Positions 16,857-25,488 of a stretch of 64,000 nt of DNA are shown in pieces (position 1 is the first letter of the stretch; each line of letters starts with the position of its first letter). Source of the DNA: Bradyrhizobium sp. Lineage in GTDB: Bacteria > Pseudomonadota > Alphaproteobacteria > Rhizobiales > Xanthobacteraceae. The translations under genes were made by a program, and so were the position numbers. The DNA lies in contig JAQGKC010000189.1 of assembly GCA_028290305.1 (NCBI GenBank), positions 14,964-78,963 of the forward strand, written 5' to 3'. The notes beneath the pieces are model-generated. The model was not told the DNA's origin. It saw only the letters and a list, made by a program, of their open reading frames with translations, and did not search any database.

Positions 16857-17726
16857 ATGAACGCTGCAAGAGCCTCCCTTCTTGCGCTGCTGCTGTGCTG
16901 GGCTTTCGCGGCCCTCGCCGACGTCGCGGTGCCGCCTCTCACCGGGCGGGTGGTCGACCAGACCGGAACGCTCGCCAGCGACGATGTCGCCTCGCTGACA
17001 CAAAGGCTGAAGGATTTCGAAGCGCGGAAAGGCAGCCAGATCGCGGTGCTGATCGTGCCGACGACGGCGCCCGAGACCATCGAGCAATATTCGATCCGGG
17101 TCGCCGAAGCCTGGAAGATCGGGCGCAAGAAGATCGACGACGGGGCGATCCTCGTTGTCGCCAAGGATGATCGCAAGCTTCGAATCGAGGTCGGCTACGG
17201 GCTCGAAGGCGCGCTGACCGATGTCACCGCCAGACGCATCATCGATGAGATCATCACGCCGAAATTCAGAAGCGGGGATTTTACCGGAGGGATTTCCGCA
17301 GGCGTCGACCGGATCATGGGCGTCGTCGATGGCGAACCATTGCCCAGGCCCGAGCCGCAGCAGAGTTTTGGCGGCCAGGACCGTCTCGATATCCTGTTCA
17401 ATCCGCTCATCATCTTCGGTGTTTTCGTAGTCGGCGCGATCCTGCGGACCATACTGGGCAGGTTGATCGGCTCGGTCGGCATCGGTGGCGTCGTCGGTGT
17501 GCTGGCGTGGTTCACCGTGGGATCGCTGGTGTTCGCCTTCATCGCCGCGGTCATTGCCTTCGCCTTCGCACTGTTCGCCGAGAGCGTCGGGTCGCCGGGC
17601 GGCCGCAGCGGCAACTGGTCCAGCGGCGGCGGCTCGTTTTCCGGTGGCAGCAGTTCGAGCGACAGCGGCGGGTTCAGTGGCGGCGGCGGCAGTTTTGGCG
17701 GCGGCGGCGCGTCGGGGAGCTGGTAA
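16857..17726 (+). CDS. TPM-domain membrane protein (YgcG family)
   Basis: The protein (289 residues from ATG 16857; 292 from TTG 16848) has a signal peptide, a TPM domain (PLTGRVVDQTGTLASDD near residue 28, VLIVPTT, VGYGLEG near residue 120), two hydrophobic segments around residues 180-240, and a C-terminal Gly/Ser-rich tail (SSGGGSFSGGSSSS... ending GGGGASGSW) typical of YgcG-like proteins. It lies downstream of lemA, as in many bacteria, and its stop overlaps the next gene. Function is unknown beyond a likely envelope role. The choice between the two starts is uncertain. Confidence 0.88.
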   Translation: MNAARASLLALLLCWAFAALADVAVPPLTGRVVDQTGTLASDDVASLTQRLKDFEARKGSQIAVLIVPTTAPETIEQYSIRVAEAWKIGRKKIDDGAILVVAKDDRKLRIEVGYGLEGALTDVTARRIIDEIITPKFRSGDFTGGISAGVDRIMGVVDGEPLPRPEPQQSFGGQDRLDILFNPLIIFGVFVVGAILRTILGRLIGSVGIGGVVGVLAWFTVGSLVFAFIAAVIAFAFALFAESVGSPGGRSGNWSSGGGSFSGGSSSSDSGGFSGGGGSFGGGGASGSW

Positions 17727-18223
17727 TGGGCATCAAGCGCATCGGCAAGCATCTTCTCGAGCATCGCTGGCGGGCACGGCGCCTTTTTCCGCCAAGGGTG
17801 CTCGCTGCGATCGAGCAGGCGATCAAGGCGGGCGAGGCCACCCATTCCGGCCAGATCCGCTTCGTCGTGGAAGGTGCGTTGGACGGTGTACCGCTGTTCC
17901 GCGATCAGCCCGCGCGGGAGCGCGCGCTCGACATCTTTTCGCAACTGCGCATCTGGGACACCGCCCACAACAACGGCGTGTTGATCTATCTGTTGCTGGC
18001 CGATCGCGACGTCGAGATCATCGCCGATCGCGGTATCGACGCGAAGGTCGGTGCGGCGGGTTGGGAAAAAATCTGCGCGGATATGGAAGCTGAATTCAGC
18101 CGCTCGAACTTCGAGAGCGGCGTCATCAAGGGAATCGAAGCCGTTTCGCGGCAACTGGCGACGTATTTTCCCGCTCATGGAGGCGGGCGGAACGAACTGC
18201 CGGACGCGCCAGTGGTGATTTAG
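17726..18223 (+). CDS. second TPM-domain protein
   Basis: The 165-residue protein begins with an ATG that overlaps the previous gene's stop (TAATG). It lacks a signal peptide and carries a compact TPM-like domain with THSGQIRFVVEGAL near residue 40, IWDTAHNNGVLIYLLLADRDVEIIADRGID near residues 75-105, and GVIKGIEAVSRQLATYFP near the end. In LemA clusters of proteobacteria this second, cytoplasm- or membrane-facing TPM protein is common. Function unknown; it is co-expressed with the two upstream genes by position. Confidence 0.87.
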   Translation: MGIKRIGKHLLEHRWRARRLFPPRVLAAIEQAIKAGEATHSGQIRFVVEGALDGVPLFRDQPARERALDIFSQLRIWDTAHNNGVLIYLLLADRDVEIIADRGIDAKVGAAGWEKICADMEAEFSRSNFESGVIKGIEAVSRQLATYFPAHGGGRNELPDAPVVI

Positions 18224-18230
18224 AACTGCT

Positions 18231-18342
18231 CGTCATTCCCGGACACGTGTCGTGTCCCGGACACGCGTCTTCGCGTGGACCCGGAATCCAGAAGTTGTCA
18301 GCGCGAGATTCCGGGTTCGCGCTGACGCGCCCCGGAATGACG
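18231..18342. repeat. intergenic palindromic repeat (CGTCATTCCCGG type)
   Basis: Begins CGTCATTCCCGGACACGTG and ends GCCCCGGAATGACG, with inner complementary arms around ACCCGGAATC and GATTCCGGGT and a GTCAGCGCGA / TCGCGCTGAC stem. It separates the convergent TPM and MBL genes. Confidence 0.8.
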
Positions 18343-18380
18343 GGGATAGAGCCCCCTACGCCTTAACCGAAGGCCGCGCT

Positions 18381-19193
18381 TTAGCCGTCGTCGAGCTTGT
18401 TGAGGTCGCGCACCGATTGCATGATCGGTTCGAAATTCGATCGCGCATCGAGCGCGTCGAACAACTGTGCGGTGTCCGACAACAGCCCATGGGACCGCGC
18501 AATCGCGATCCTGACATCGTCCTGCGGTGTGTCGGACAAGCGGCCATGTCCGGACAGCAGAATCTTGGAATTCAAACCCTTCAGCCGCTCCAGCGACTGG
18601 ATGTAGTCGCTGATACTGCCGGATCCGAACACACCGCCCATCACGCCCCCGGGCATCAAGGTGTCGGCGGCGAACAGCAGTCCCTGGTCCTGATCGAACA
18701 GGCTGATGCAGGCCGAGGTGTGGCCCGGCGTATACATCACGTTGAGGCGAAAATTGCCGAGGTCGATCAGGTTTCCTTCTTCCAGCCAGATATCGATGTT
18801 GATCGGTACATTCGGTTCGTTGAACATCTTGCGCAGCATCGAGAAGTCGTCGCGCAGCATGATCTTGTTGGCGGCGAGCCGATGCGCGGCAATGATGGTG
18901 CGGCCAGCGAAATGATAGGCCGCGCCGATATGATCGAGATGCTCGTGGCTGAGAACCACCATGTCGATCTTGTCCGGCGCACAACCGACATGTTTGAGGC
19001 ATTCCAGCAAATGCGGGAAGTTCGACGACAGCCCGACGTCGATCATGATGGTTCGCGATTTGCCGCGCACCAGATAGGCATTGGCGGCGCGGTTCTTGAA
19101 ACGGATCTGGTAGACATCCTCGGCCGCCTGAATCAGCGAACAGACGTCGTTGTTCAGCAGAATCGGAAACGGGCTCGGCTTGCGGTCACTCAT
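18381..19193 (-). CDS. MBL-fold metallohydrolase
   Basis: The 270-residue protein has the metallo-beta-lactamase-fold metal motif SHEHLDH (about residues 82-88), a second-shell YTPGHTSACISLF histidine near 155 and an AADTLMPG aspartate near 176, so a binuclear metal site is intact. It is coupled by an ATGA overlap to the upstream cyclic-nucleotide-binding gene. Such MBL proteins may be hydrolases of thioesters, lactones or nucleotides; the substrate cannot be told. The pairing with a CNB domain suggests the two act together or respond to the same signal. Confidence 0.86.
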   Translation of the reverse strand: MSDRKPSPFPILLNNDVCSLIQAAEDVYQIRFKNRAANAYLVRGKSRTIMIDVGLSSNFPHLLECLKHVGCAPDKIDMVVLSHEHLDHIGAAYHFAGRTIIAAHRLAANKIMLRDDFSMLRKMFNEPNVPINIDIWLEEGNLIDLGNFRLNVMYTPGHTSACISLFDQDQGLLFAADTLMPGGVMGGVFGSGSISDYIQSLERLKGLNSKILLSGHGRLSDTPQDDVRIAIARSHGLLSDTAQLFDALDARSNFEPIMQSVRDLNKLDDG

Positions 19194-19561
19194 GGGTTGG
19201 CCGTTCTGAAGGTGACGGCATTGGAGGCCCGCAGCCGCTTGCTGAGCGCATCCATGATCATCAGCGCGAACGCCGGCTGCTGACTGACCAGATAGACGAA
19301 CCGCGCATGATTGATCCGCATCACGCGGGTGTTCGGCGCGGCGGCAATCGCGGTGGCCGAGCGGGACGAGCCGTCGATGACCGCCATCTCGCCGAAGAAT
19401 TCGCCCTTGCCGAGCGTCACGATCACGGTCTTGCTGGCGCCGCTGATCTTGACGATGTCGATCTTGCCTTCGAGCACCACGAAAAGCTCGCGCCCGGTCG
19501 AGCCTTCCTCAAAAATGACATCGTCTACATCAAATTCGTTGATGCACTTTTCGATGGCCAT
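19190..19561 (-). CDS. cyclic-nucleotide-binding domain protein (no DNA-binding domain)
   Basis: This 123-residue protein is a single CNB domain: VIFEEGSTGRELFVVLEGKIDIV near residues 14-36, GEFFGEMAVIDGSSRSATAIA (phosphate-binding cassette with GEMA and R-S-A) near 54-74, and a C-terminal helix. No helix-turn-helix follows, so it is not a CRP-type regulator. The start at 19561 (GAGGG upstream) is preferred; an ATG at 19597 would add 12 residues. It forms a two-gene unit with the MBL gene. An adenylate cyclase is encoded 14 kb away, so cAMP signalling is plausible. Confidence 0.83.
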   Translation of the reverse strand: MAIEKCINEFDVDDVIFEEGSTGRELFVVLEGKIDIVKISGASKTVIVTLGKGEFFGEMAVIDGSSRSATAIAAAPNTRVMRINHARFVYLVSQQPAFALMIMDALSKRLRASNAVTFRTANP

Positions 19562-19815
19562 GGAGCCCTCTGCCTTCTGGCTGGTCCGCCGCTCCATGTT
19601 AGTCGGGAAATGCGGTTGCGCAAACGACGCGTCGGTAACCCCCCAGGCTATGCCGCAGAGCAGCATGGGCCAAATCCGAGGCGCCGTTGTCGCGCTGGCT
19701 ATAGGTCGAAACCGGGCCGGACGAGTTCCTAAAATTTTCGTAAGCCCGCCACCGGTAACGATTTCGCAAGCAATGAAAGTTACCAAATGGTCAACCTTTA
19801 CTGGAGAATTTGAAC

Positions 19816-20826
19816 GTGAGCGAACAACAGGCTGAGCAGACCAGCGGTGAACCCGGTTCCCTCGGTGCCGAGCCGGCCGTTCCCACTTCATCGGATGCCT
19901 CGCTCGAGCCGGTGGCCGCTTCGGCGCACGAAACGACCGACGTCAGGTCTCCCAAGCTCGTGCCCGAGCAAGGCGAAGCACGGGAGTCGAACGCGCCCAA
20001 AGCTGATGCTGTTGAGCAGGATGTTCCCAAGTCTGATGCTCCCAAGTCTGATGCTCCCAAGCCCGATGTTCCCAAAGCAGATGCCCCCAAGGCAGAGGCG
20101 CCGCGCATCCCGGGCAAGGTCATGATCATGTCATCCGGTGAGCGATGGGACAGCCACGATGCCGGCCCGGAAGTGGAACCCAAGCCGAGCCAGGGAATGT
20201 TCGGCAAACGCCGGTTCGCGGCACTTGCCGCCGTAATGGCACTCGCAGTGATGGCGGGCGCGCTCGGCGGCGCGTTGGCGACCGCGGGCCTTGGCCATTT
20301 TGTTGGCGGTGACGCCGCGACGGCCGGCAATCAAGCGCTCGAAGCCTCTGTCGCGCGGATCGACGCCGACATCCAGGCGCTGAAGGCCAATGTCGATCAT
20401 ACCTCCAAACTCGGCATGGCCCAGTTCAACAAGACCAACGACCGCCTCGACAAGGTCGAGAAGGCGCAAGCCGAGCCGGCCGCCAAACTCGCCAAGCTCA
20501 GCGAAACCGTGGAAAAGCTCCGCGTCGCACCCGCTCCGGTAGCTGCGGCAGCGCCCGTTGCCGCGAAAGAAGTCACGGGCTCAATTTCGGCCCCGGCGGC
20601 AGTGCCGGCATCCGCGCCCAAGGTCGAAGTCGCCAGGCTGCCGACGGTGGAAGGCTGGTTGCTGCGTGACGTCGCCAATGGCGGCGCCTTGATCGAAGGA
20701 CGGCAGGGCATCTTCGAAGTGTATGCCGGCGATCCGGTACCGGGCCTCGGCCGGGTCGATGCGATCAGGCGCCAGGATGGCCGCTGGGTAGTCGTGACCA
20801 GCAGAGGCCTGATCGTAGCGCGCTGA
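19816..20826 (+). CDS. membrane protein with PK-rich tandem repeat and coiled coil, unknown function
   Basis: The 336-residue protein is not a named family. It has a long acidic/Pro/Lys disordered N-terminus with 5-residue repeats (PKSDA, PKPDV, PKADA), one transmembrane helix near residues 133-158 (FAALAAVMALAVMAGALGG), a coiled coil (residues about 170-235), an Ala/Pro linker and a compact C-terminal domain, VEGWLLRDVANGGALIEGRQGIFEVYAGDPVPGLGRVDAI, resembling an SH3-like fold. The topology resembles TonB-like or inner-membrane anchor proteins. GTG 19816 has GGAGA 8 bases upstream; a TTG six bases earlier has poor spacing. Confidence 0.75.
   Translation: MSEQQAEQTSGEPGSLGAEPAVPTSSDASLEPVAASAHETTDVRSPKLVPEQGEARESNAPKADAVEQDVPKSDAPKSDAPKPDVPKADAPKAEAPRIPGKVMIMSSGERWDSHDAGPEVEPKPSQGMFGKRRFAALAAVMALAVMAGALGGALATAGLGHFVGGDAATAGNQALEASVARIDADIQALKANVDHTSKLGMAQFNKTNDRLDKVEKAQAEPAAKLAKLSETVEKLRVAPAPVAAAAPVAAKEVTGSISAPAAVPASAPKVEVARLPTVEGWLLRDVANGGALIEGRQGIFEVYAGDPVPGLGRVDAIRRQDGRWVVVTSRGLIVAR
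19996..20100 (+). repeat. seven 15-bp tandem repeats inside a coding sequence
   Basis: Seven consecutive units of 15 bases with consensus CCCAAGTCTGATGCT lie in the gene at 19816. Units 3 and 4 are identical, the others differ at one to several positions, and unit 2 is the most divergent. The unit is a multiple of three, so copy changes would keep frame and lengthen the disordered region. Confidence 0.85.
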
Positions 20827-20835
20827 CAGCCGGTC

Positions 20836-20855
20836 GCTTCACTGCGACGTGAAGC
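20836..20855 (+). terminator. weak hairpin after the repeat-containing gene
   Basis: GCTTCAC and GTGAAGC form a 7-bp stem with a 6-base loop (TGCGAC) 10 bases past the stop. There is a T-run only about 20 bases later (GGCTTTT), so terminator activity is uncertain. Confidence 0.3.
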
Positions 20856-20969
20856 ACCGCGAGACAGCCTGTCGGCTTTTCGGCTATTTTCCTGATTAGA
20901 AAACGCTGCCCGCGAGATGCCTTGAATTGGCGTTTGCGGGCTGAGCGTTGGTCAGGAGTTGAGCACCGC

Positions 20970-22538
20970 GTGCGGCTTTTTGTCATCCTTCTGGTTCTGC
21001 TGTGCAGCGTTCTGCCTGCGCGCCATGCGCAAAGCGCGGCGGCGCTGGAGCGCGGAACTGCGATCACCGATCCGTTTGCTTTACGTGAACTAGATCGCGG
21101 AAGATTTGGCCTTACCCGCATCATGCAGCCGACGCGATCGGCTGACGTGCCAATCACCAACAGCCAGTTGTTCGCCTTGCCATCGATGGCTCCCGTCCGC
21201 AGGGCGCTCGACGACGAGTTCGATCGATATATCGTCAAGCACAAGACCGAGCTTCCGAACGAAACCATCGGCGTCGGAAATTCCTTCGATTTTCAACTGT
21301 TCGATCGCGCGCTGCTTTATTCCGATGACACGCGCTTTGTGCTGTCGGGCATCGTCAACCGGATGGACCGCGCCTATGTGTCGGAGGCAGGCTGCGGTGA
21401 GATCAGGCTGATCTACCGTCTGACGCGGTCGGATGTGCCCGAGACGGGCGAGGGCGCGGCCTCGTCGCGCCTGCCGATGACGCTCAACGTCGTGCTGAAA
21501 GCCAAGGTCGATAACGCAGTCCACGGTGGCGGCGCGGCAATCACATGTGCGGAGATCGCGCGACGCTGGCTCGCCGCAGGCGATTTGCCGTTGACCGGCG
21601 CGGCGTTTGCGGAAAAATTGACAGGGAAGGACGGCCCGCTGGATCTGATCGGGCCTGAAAATATCGACCGTATCGAAACCAATCTTCAGATTGCGCATGC
21701 GCCGAAATCAGCCGTGCGCGATTTCCGCACCGATTATCTCCTGAAGGTGTTTAACTACAACGCACAATCCCGGACGTTCGAGCAAGCGCCGCTCGAGAAC
21801 CAGATCGATCGCGATCGGATTCTCGCGGATGAAAATCTCAAGCACGACTTCAAGACGTGGCTGCTTGATCCCCAGCATTTCAGCGAGCTGGATCGCGGCA
21901 CGATCTTGATCCCGGATAAATTTCTGGCCACTGGCGCGATTGCCGCCACGCCAGCCGGATTTGCGCCGTCGAACCTGCAGCCGGAGTTTGGTCTTGTGCA
22001 GGGTGATGACGCCGCAGTTGATCCTCTATTCAGGGAAAGTGACGTCGTCACGGCCTTGAAAAAGGCGACGGAGCGGAGCGGGCCACTACAAAATATCCGC
22101 TCAATCGCAGGTTTCGAGCGTCGGCTCAACGACGTGACCTGCTCCGGATGCCATCAAACCCGCGGCATCGGCGGCTTTCATTTCCCCGGCGTCGACTGGA
22201 TGGCGGCCCATCCGAATAACTCAACGGTCGTGCCGGCGTCGCCGCATTTCTTCGGCGACCAGGTCAGGCGCCGCGATATTCTTGCCTCGTTGCGCGACGG
22301 CAGGCGCCCGGATTACTCCCGCGGATTTTCCAGCCGTCCGCAACTGCGTGGCAGCACGGAGCTGGCCGGAACCGAATACGAAGACGGCTGGGGTGCGCAT
22401 TGCTATCAGCAAAAACCCAACGCCGCGGACAACGACAGGAGTTTCCGGTCGTGGACCTGCGCCGAGGGGCTGGCGTGCCAGGTTGTCGACAATGCCATGC
22501 GCATGGGGATGTGCTTCGTCAAACCGCTGGGAAAGTAG
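20970..22538 (+). CDS. large exported protein with one CXXCH haem motif, unknown family
   Basis: This 522-residue protein begins, from GTG 20970 (AGGAG about 11 bases upstream), with a signal peptide (MRLFVILLVLLCSVLPARHAQS). A single c-type haem site, VTCSGCHQTRGIGGFHFPGVDW, is near residue 395. Other conserved-looking blocks are LSGIVNRMDRAYVSEAGCGEIRLIYRL near 130-155 and a cysteine-rich C-terminus (HCYQQ..., WTCAEGLACQVVD, MGMCF). It is not a standard cytochrome c. Probably periplasmic, possibly an electron carrier or a haem-binding catalytic protein; function unknown. No haem partner genes are nearby. Confidence 0.78.
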   Translation: MRLFVILLVLLCSVLPARHAQSAAALERGTAITDPFALRELDRGRFGLTRIMQPTRSADVPITNSQLFALPSMAPVRRALDDEFDRYIVKHKTELPNETIGVGNSFDFQLFDRALLYSDDTRFVLSGIVNRMDRAYVSEAGCGEIRLIYRLTRSDVPETGEGAASSRLPMTLNVVLKAKVDNAVHGGGAAITCAEIARRWLAAGDLPLTGAAFAEKLTGKDGPLDLIGPENIDRIETNLQIAHAPKSAVRDFRTDYLLKVFNYNAQSRTFEQAPLENQIDRDRILADENLKHDFKTWLLDPQHFSELDRGTILIPDKFLATGAIAATPAGFAPSNLQPEFGLVQGDDAAVDPLFRESDVVTALKKATERSGPLQNIRSIAGFERRLNDVTCSGCHQTRGIGGFHFPGVDWMAAHPNNSTVVPASPHFFGDQVRRRDILASLRDGRRPDYSRGFSSRPQLRGSTELAGTEYEDGWGAHCYQQKPNAADNDRSFRSWTCAEGLACQVVDNAMRMGMCFVKPLGK

Positions 22539-22631
22539 CATAATTTAAAAGCTCGACTGCCAGATTGACAGTAGGCTCACTAATCTGTTTCATCGCGGCA
22601 AGAGCCTTATAAGGCTAGCCGGGACGGAAAC

Positions 22632-23870
22632 ATGGACGACATCATTATCGTCGGAGCCGGCGTTGGCGGCTTGACCCTCGGGCTTGCGCTGCACGCGGCC
22701 GGAATTCCTTGCCGGATATTTGAGTCGGCTGCCAAGATCAGGCCGATCGGCGTCGGCATCAATCTGCTTCCGCATGCCACCAAGGAACTCGCCGCGCTCG
22801 GACTCGAAAAGGCGTTGGCCCAGGTGGCAATCGCTACGACCGATGCGACCTTCTTCAACCGCTTCGGCCAGTTGATCTACCGGGAGCCGCTCGGACGCGC
22901 GGCCGGTTACGAGCATCCGCAATTCTCCATCCATCGCGGCGATCTGCAAATGGTATTGCTCGATGCGTTCCGCGCGCGCGCCGGACACGACCGGCTCAAC
23001 ACCAACCATCATTGCACCGGCGTCGAGCAGGACGAATCCGGCGTCAGCGTGCATTTTTCCGATGGACCGGGAGGCGCGACCCGCAGCGTCGTAAGGGGTC
23101 GCGTTGCGATTGCCTGCGACGGCATAAACTCCGCTGTTCGCAAGCAGTTTTTTCCCGGCGAAGGTGAACCGCGCTATTCCGGTGTCAACATGTGGCGCGG
23201 CGTGACGCGGTGGAAGCCGATGCTGTCGGGCGCCAGCATGGTGCGGGCGGGATGGCTGTCGCATGGCAAGATGGTGATATATCCGATCCGTCACGCCGCT
23301 GACTCGGATGGGCTGCAGCTCATCAACTGGGTCGCGGAAATCGAGACGCCGAATTATCGCAAGCGCGACTGGACCCGTGTTGGCTCGGTCGACGATTTCA
23401 TCGGTGCGTTTGCCGACTGGCATTTCGACTGGCTCGATGTCCCGGCGTTCATTCGCGCCTCCGACAGCGTGCTGGAATTTCCGATGGTCGACCAGGACCC
23501 GCTGCCACGTTGGAGTTTCGGCCGGGTAACGCTATCAGGCGATGCCGCCCACCCGATGGTGCCGCGCGGCTCCAACGGCGCCGGCCAGGCCATCCTGGAT
23601 GCGCGGGCGTTGACTTCGGCGCTGCTCGAAAACAGCGATCCGGTTGCCGCGCTCGGCGCGTATGAGAAGCAGCGCCTGGAGGCCACCACCCGCATTGTGC
23701 TCACCAATCGCACCAATCCGCCCGACGCGATCCTGCGCGAAGTGTTCCAGCGCACGCACGACCAGCCCTTCGGCGCGATCGAGGATGTCATCAGCCGCGA
23801 TGAGTTGGTCGCCTTGTCCGAAGGCTATAAGCGGATCGCCGGCTATTCAAAGGATGCCTTGCGCACCTGA
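22632..23870 (+). CDS. FAD-dependent aromatic-type monooxygenase
   Basis: The 412-residue protein is a class A flavoprotein monooxygenase related to salicylate/4-hydroxybenzoate hydroxylases: GAGVGG (residues 8-13) for FAD, the DG motif in ACDGINSAVR near 163, and the GD motif in LSGDAAHPMVPRGSNGAGQAI near 300. Such enzymes hydroxylate aromatic substrates with NAD(P)H and O2. The next gene is an aromatic-acid-type transporter, 102 bp downstream in the same direction, which supports an aromatic substrate. No ring-cleavage dioxygenase is present in the window. Confidence 0.9.
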   Translation: MDDIIIVGAGVGGLTLGLALHAAGIPCRIFESAAKIRPIGVGINLLPHATKELAALGLEKALAQVAIATTDATFFNRFGQLIYREPLGRAAGYEHPQFSIHRGDLQMVLLDAFRARAGHDRLNTNHHCTGVEQDESGVSVHFSDGPGGATRSVVRGRVAIACDGINSAVRKQFFPGEGEPRYSGVNMWRGVTRWKPMLSGASMVRAGWLSHGKMVIYPIRHAADSDGLQLINWVAEIETPNYRKRDWTRVGSVDDFIGAFADWHFDWLDVPAFIRASDSVLEFPMVDQDPLPRWSFGRVTLSGDAAHPMVPRGSNGAGQAILDARALTSALLENSDPVAALGAYEKQRLEATTRIVLTNRTNPPDAILREVFQRTHDQPFGAIEDVISRDELVALSEGYKRIAGYSKDALRT

Positions 23871-23971
23871 AGCGGAAAATCGTGCCGCTCTTGCGCAATT
23901 CGCGCTAGATTACCGAACTAAGAAGACGGATCGCCAAGGTCCGCGGTCAGACGTTTGGGGGAGGGACAACA

Positions 23972-25423
23972 ATGGCGACTTCGGAAGTTCAGGGCGGCGC
24001 ATCGCCCGTTGATGTCCATGCATCGCCTGTCGATGTCGTCCACGCATCGCCTGTCGATGTCGTGGAGTTTATCGATCAGCAACCGGTCGGCGGATTTCAG
24101 ATACGATTGCTGCTGACCTGCGCGGCGGTGCTGTTTCTCGACGGCTTCGATACCCAGGCCATCGGCTATGTCGCGCCCTCGCTGGCGAAGGAATGGGGCC
24201 TGACCAAAGCCGCGCTCGGCCCGGTGTTCAGCGCCGGCCTGTTCGGGCTGATGATCGGCGCGCTGCTGTTTGGACCACTTGCCGACCGTATCGGGCGCAA
24301 GAAGATCATCATCTTCTCGACGCTTGCGTTCGGCATCGGCACGTTGCTGACGGCGTTCGTCCAGGACGTCAACACACTGCTCGCGATCCGGTTTCTGACA
24401 GGTCTTGGGCTTGGCGGCGCGATGCCGAATGCCATTGCCATGACGTCCGAGTTCAATCCGCGTCGCCGCCGCGCCACAATGGTGATGATCATGTTCTGCG
24501 GGTTCTCGGTGGGCGCAGCACTCGGCGGCTTTCTCGCGGCTGCGTTGATTCCGCAATTCGGCTGGCGCTCGGTATTCGTCGTCGGCGGCGTCGTCCCGCT
24601 GCTGCTGGTTCCGGTCCTGGCGCTGCGGCTGCCGGAATCGGTGCGGTTCCTCGTGCTCACCGGGCGCGCGCAGGCGCGCGTCGCCGAATTGCTCGGCTTC
24701 ATCAGCCCGAAGGCTGCGTTCGCCCCGGCAACGCAGTTCGTCGTGCATGAACCGGAATTGGCCGGGATTCCGGTGCTGCATCTTTTCAGGGGTGGACGAA
24801 CCCTGGTCACGCTGTTGCTGTGGGTGGTGTTCTTCATGAGCCTGCTCGATCTCTATTTCCTGTCGAACTGGCTGCCTACCGTTCTCAATGACCTTGGCGC
24901 CTCGGTATCCCAGGCCGCGGCGATCGGATCGATGTTGCAGGTTGGCGGCGTGGTCGGAACATTTGCGCTTGGCAGCATCATCGACCGCTTCTCGTTTCGC
25001 GCGCTGGCGCTGGTGTATTTCATCGCCGTTTTCGCGGTCGGGGCGATCGGCCAGCTTGGGCACTCCGTGGTTTTTGTCGCCATGGCCATTTTCGCTGCCG
25101 GGTTCTGTATTGTCGGCGGCCAGATCGCCGCCAATGCGCTGGCCGCGGCGTTCTATCCGACGGCGGTCAGGGCCACCGGCGTCGGCTGGGCGCTCGGGAT
25201 CGGCCGGGCCGGCTCGATCGTCGGGCCTCTGGTCGGTGGCGCGCTGCTGACCCTGAAATGGAGCACGGGGTCGGTCTTCATGGCGGCCGCGGCGGCCGCC
25301 CTGTGTGCCGCGCTGGCGGCGTTCTCCTTGAGCCGGCTCGCCGGCATGGGCGGAAGCGGCAAGAGCGCTGCCGATCAACCTGTAACGTTCGAGGCCGGCC
25401 TGCGTCCGTCGACGACCGCCTGA
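23972..25423 (+). CDS. MFS aromatic acid:H+ symporter (AAHS family)
   Basis: The 483-residue protein has twelve predicted helices and the AAHS family DGFDTQAIGYVAPSLA motif in helix 1 (about residues 55-70), where the aspartates are important for aromatic-acid uptake, and the DRIGRKK loop motif between helices 2 and 3. GGGGGAGGGA precedes the ATG. The N-terminus carries a tandem short repeat. With the FAD monooxygenase upstream it suggests uptake and hydroxylation of an aromatic acid such as a hydroxybenzoate; the exact compound is not determinable. Confidence 0.9.
   Translation: MATSEVQGGASPVDVHASPVDVVHASPVDVVEFIDQQPVGGFQIRLLLTCAAVLFLDGFDTQAIGYVAPSLAKEWGLTKAALGPVFSAGLFGLMIGALLFGPLADRIGRKKIIIFSTLAFGIGTLLTAFVQDVNTLLAIRFLTGLGLGGAMPNAIAMTSEFNPRRRRATMVMIMFCGFSVGAALGGFLAAALIPQFGWRSVFVVGGVVPLLLVPVLALRLPESVRFLVLTGRAQARVAELLGFISPKAAFAPATQFVVHEPELAGIPVLHLFRGGRTLVTLLLWVVFFMSLLDLYFLSNWLPTVLNDLGASVSQAAAIGSMLQVGGVVGTFALGSIIDRFSFRALALVYFIAVFAVGAIGQLGHSVVFVAMAIFAAGFCIVGGQIAANALAAAFYPTAVRATGVGWALGIGRAGSIVGPLVGGALLTLKWSTGSVFMAAAAAALCAALAAFSLSRLAGMGGSGKSAADQPVTFEAGLRPSTTA
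23999..24065 (+). repeat. three short tandem repeats at the MFS gene start
   Basis: Three units beginning GCATCGCC(C/T)GTYGATGTC, of 21, 24 and 22 bases, encode HASPVDV(V) repeats in the N-terminal tail before helix 1. They look like a recent in-frame duplication. Confidence 0.75.
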
Positions 25424-25488
25424 ACTTGGGCTAGGCTGGGAGCGCTCGCGCTGATTGGGCCGGTTGACGTGCAGGATGGGGGCAGGCG

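Noticed and set aside
19190..19561. CRP/FNR-type transcription factor
   Set aside because: The protein ends after the cyclic-nucleotide domain; no helix-turn-helix follows.
23918..25378. 486-codon minus-strand frame opposite the MFS transporter
   Set aside because: Repetitive Arg/Gln/Asp-rich translation typical of antisense frames in GC-rich genes.
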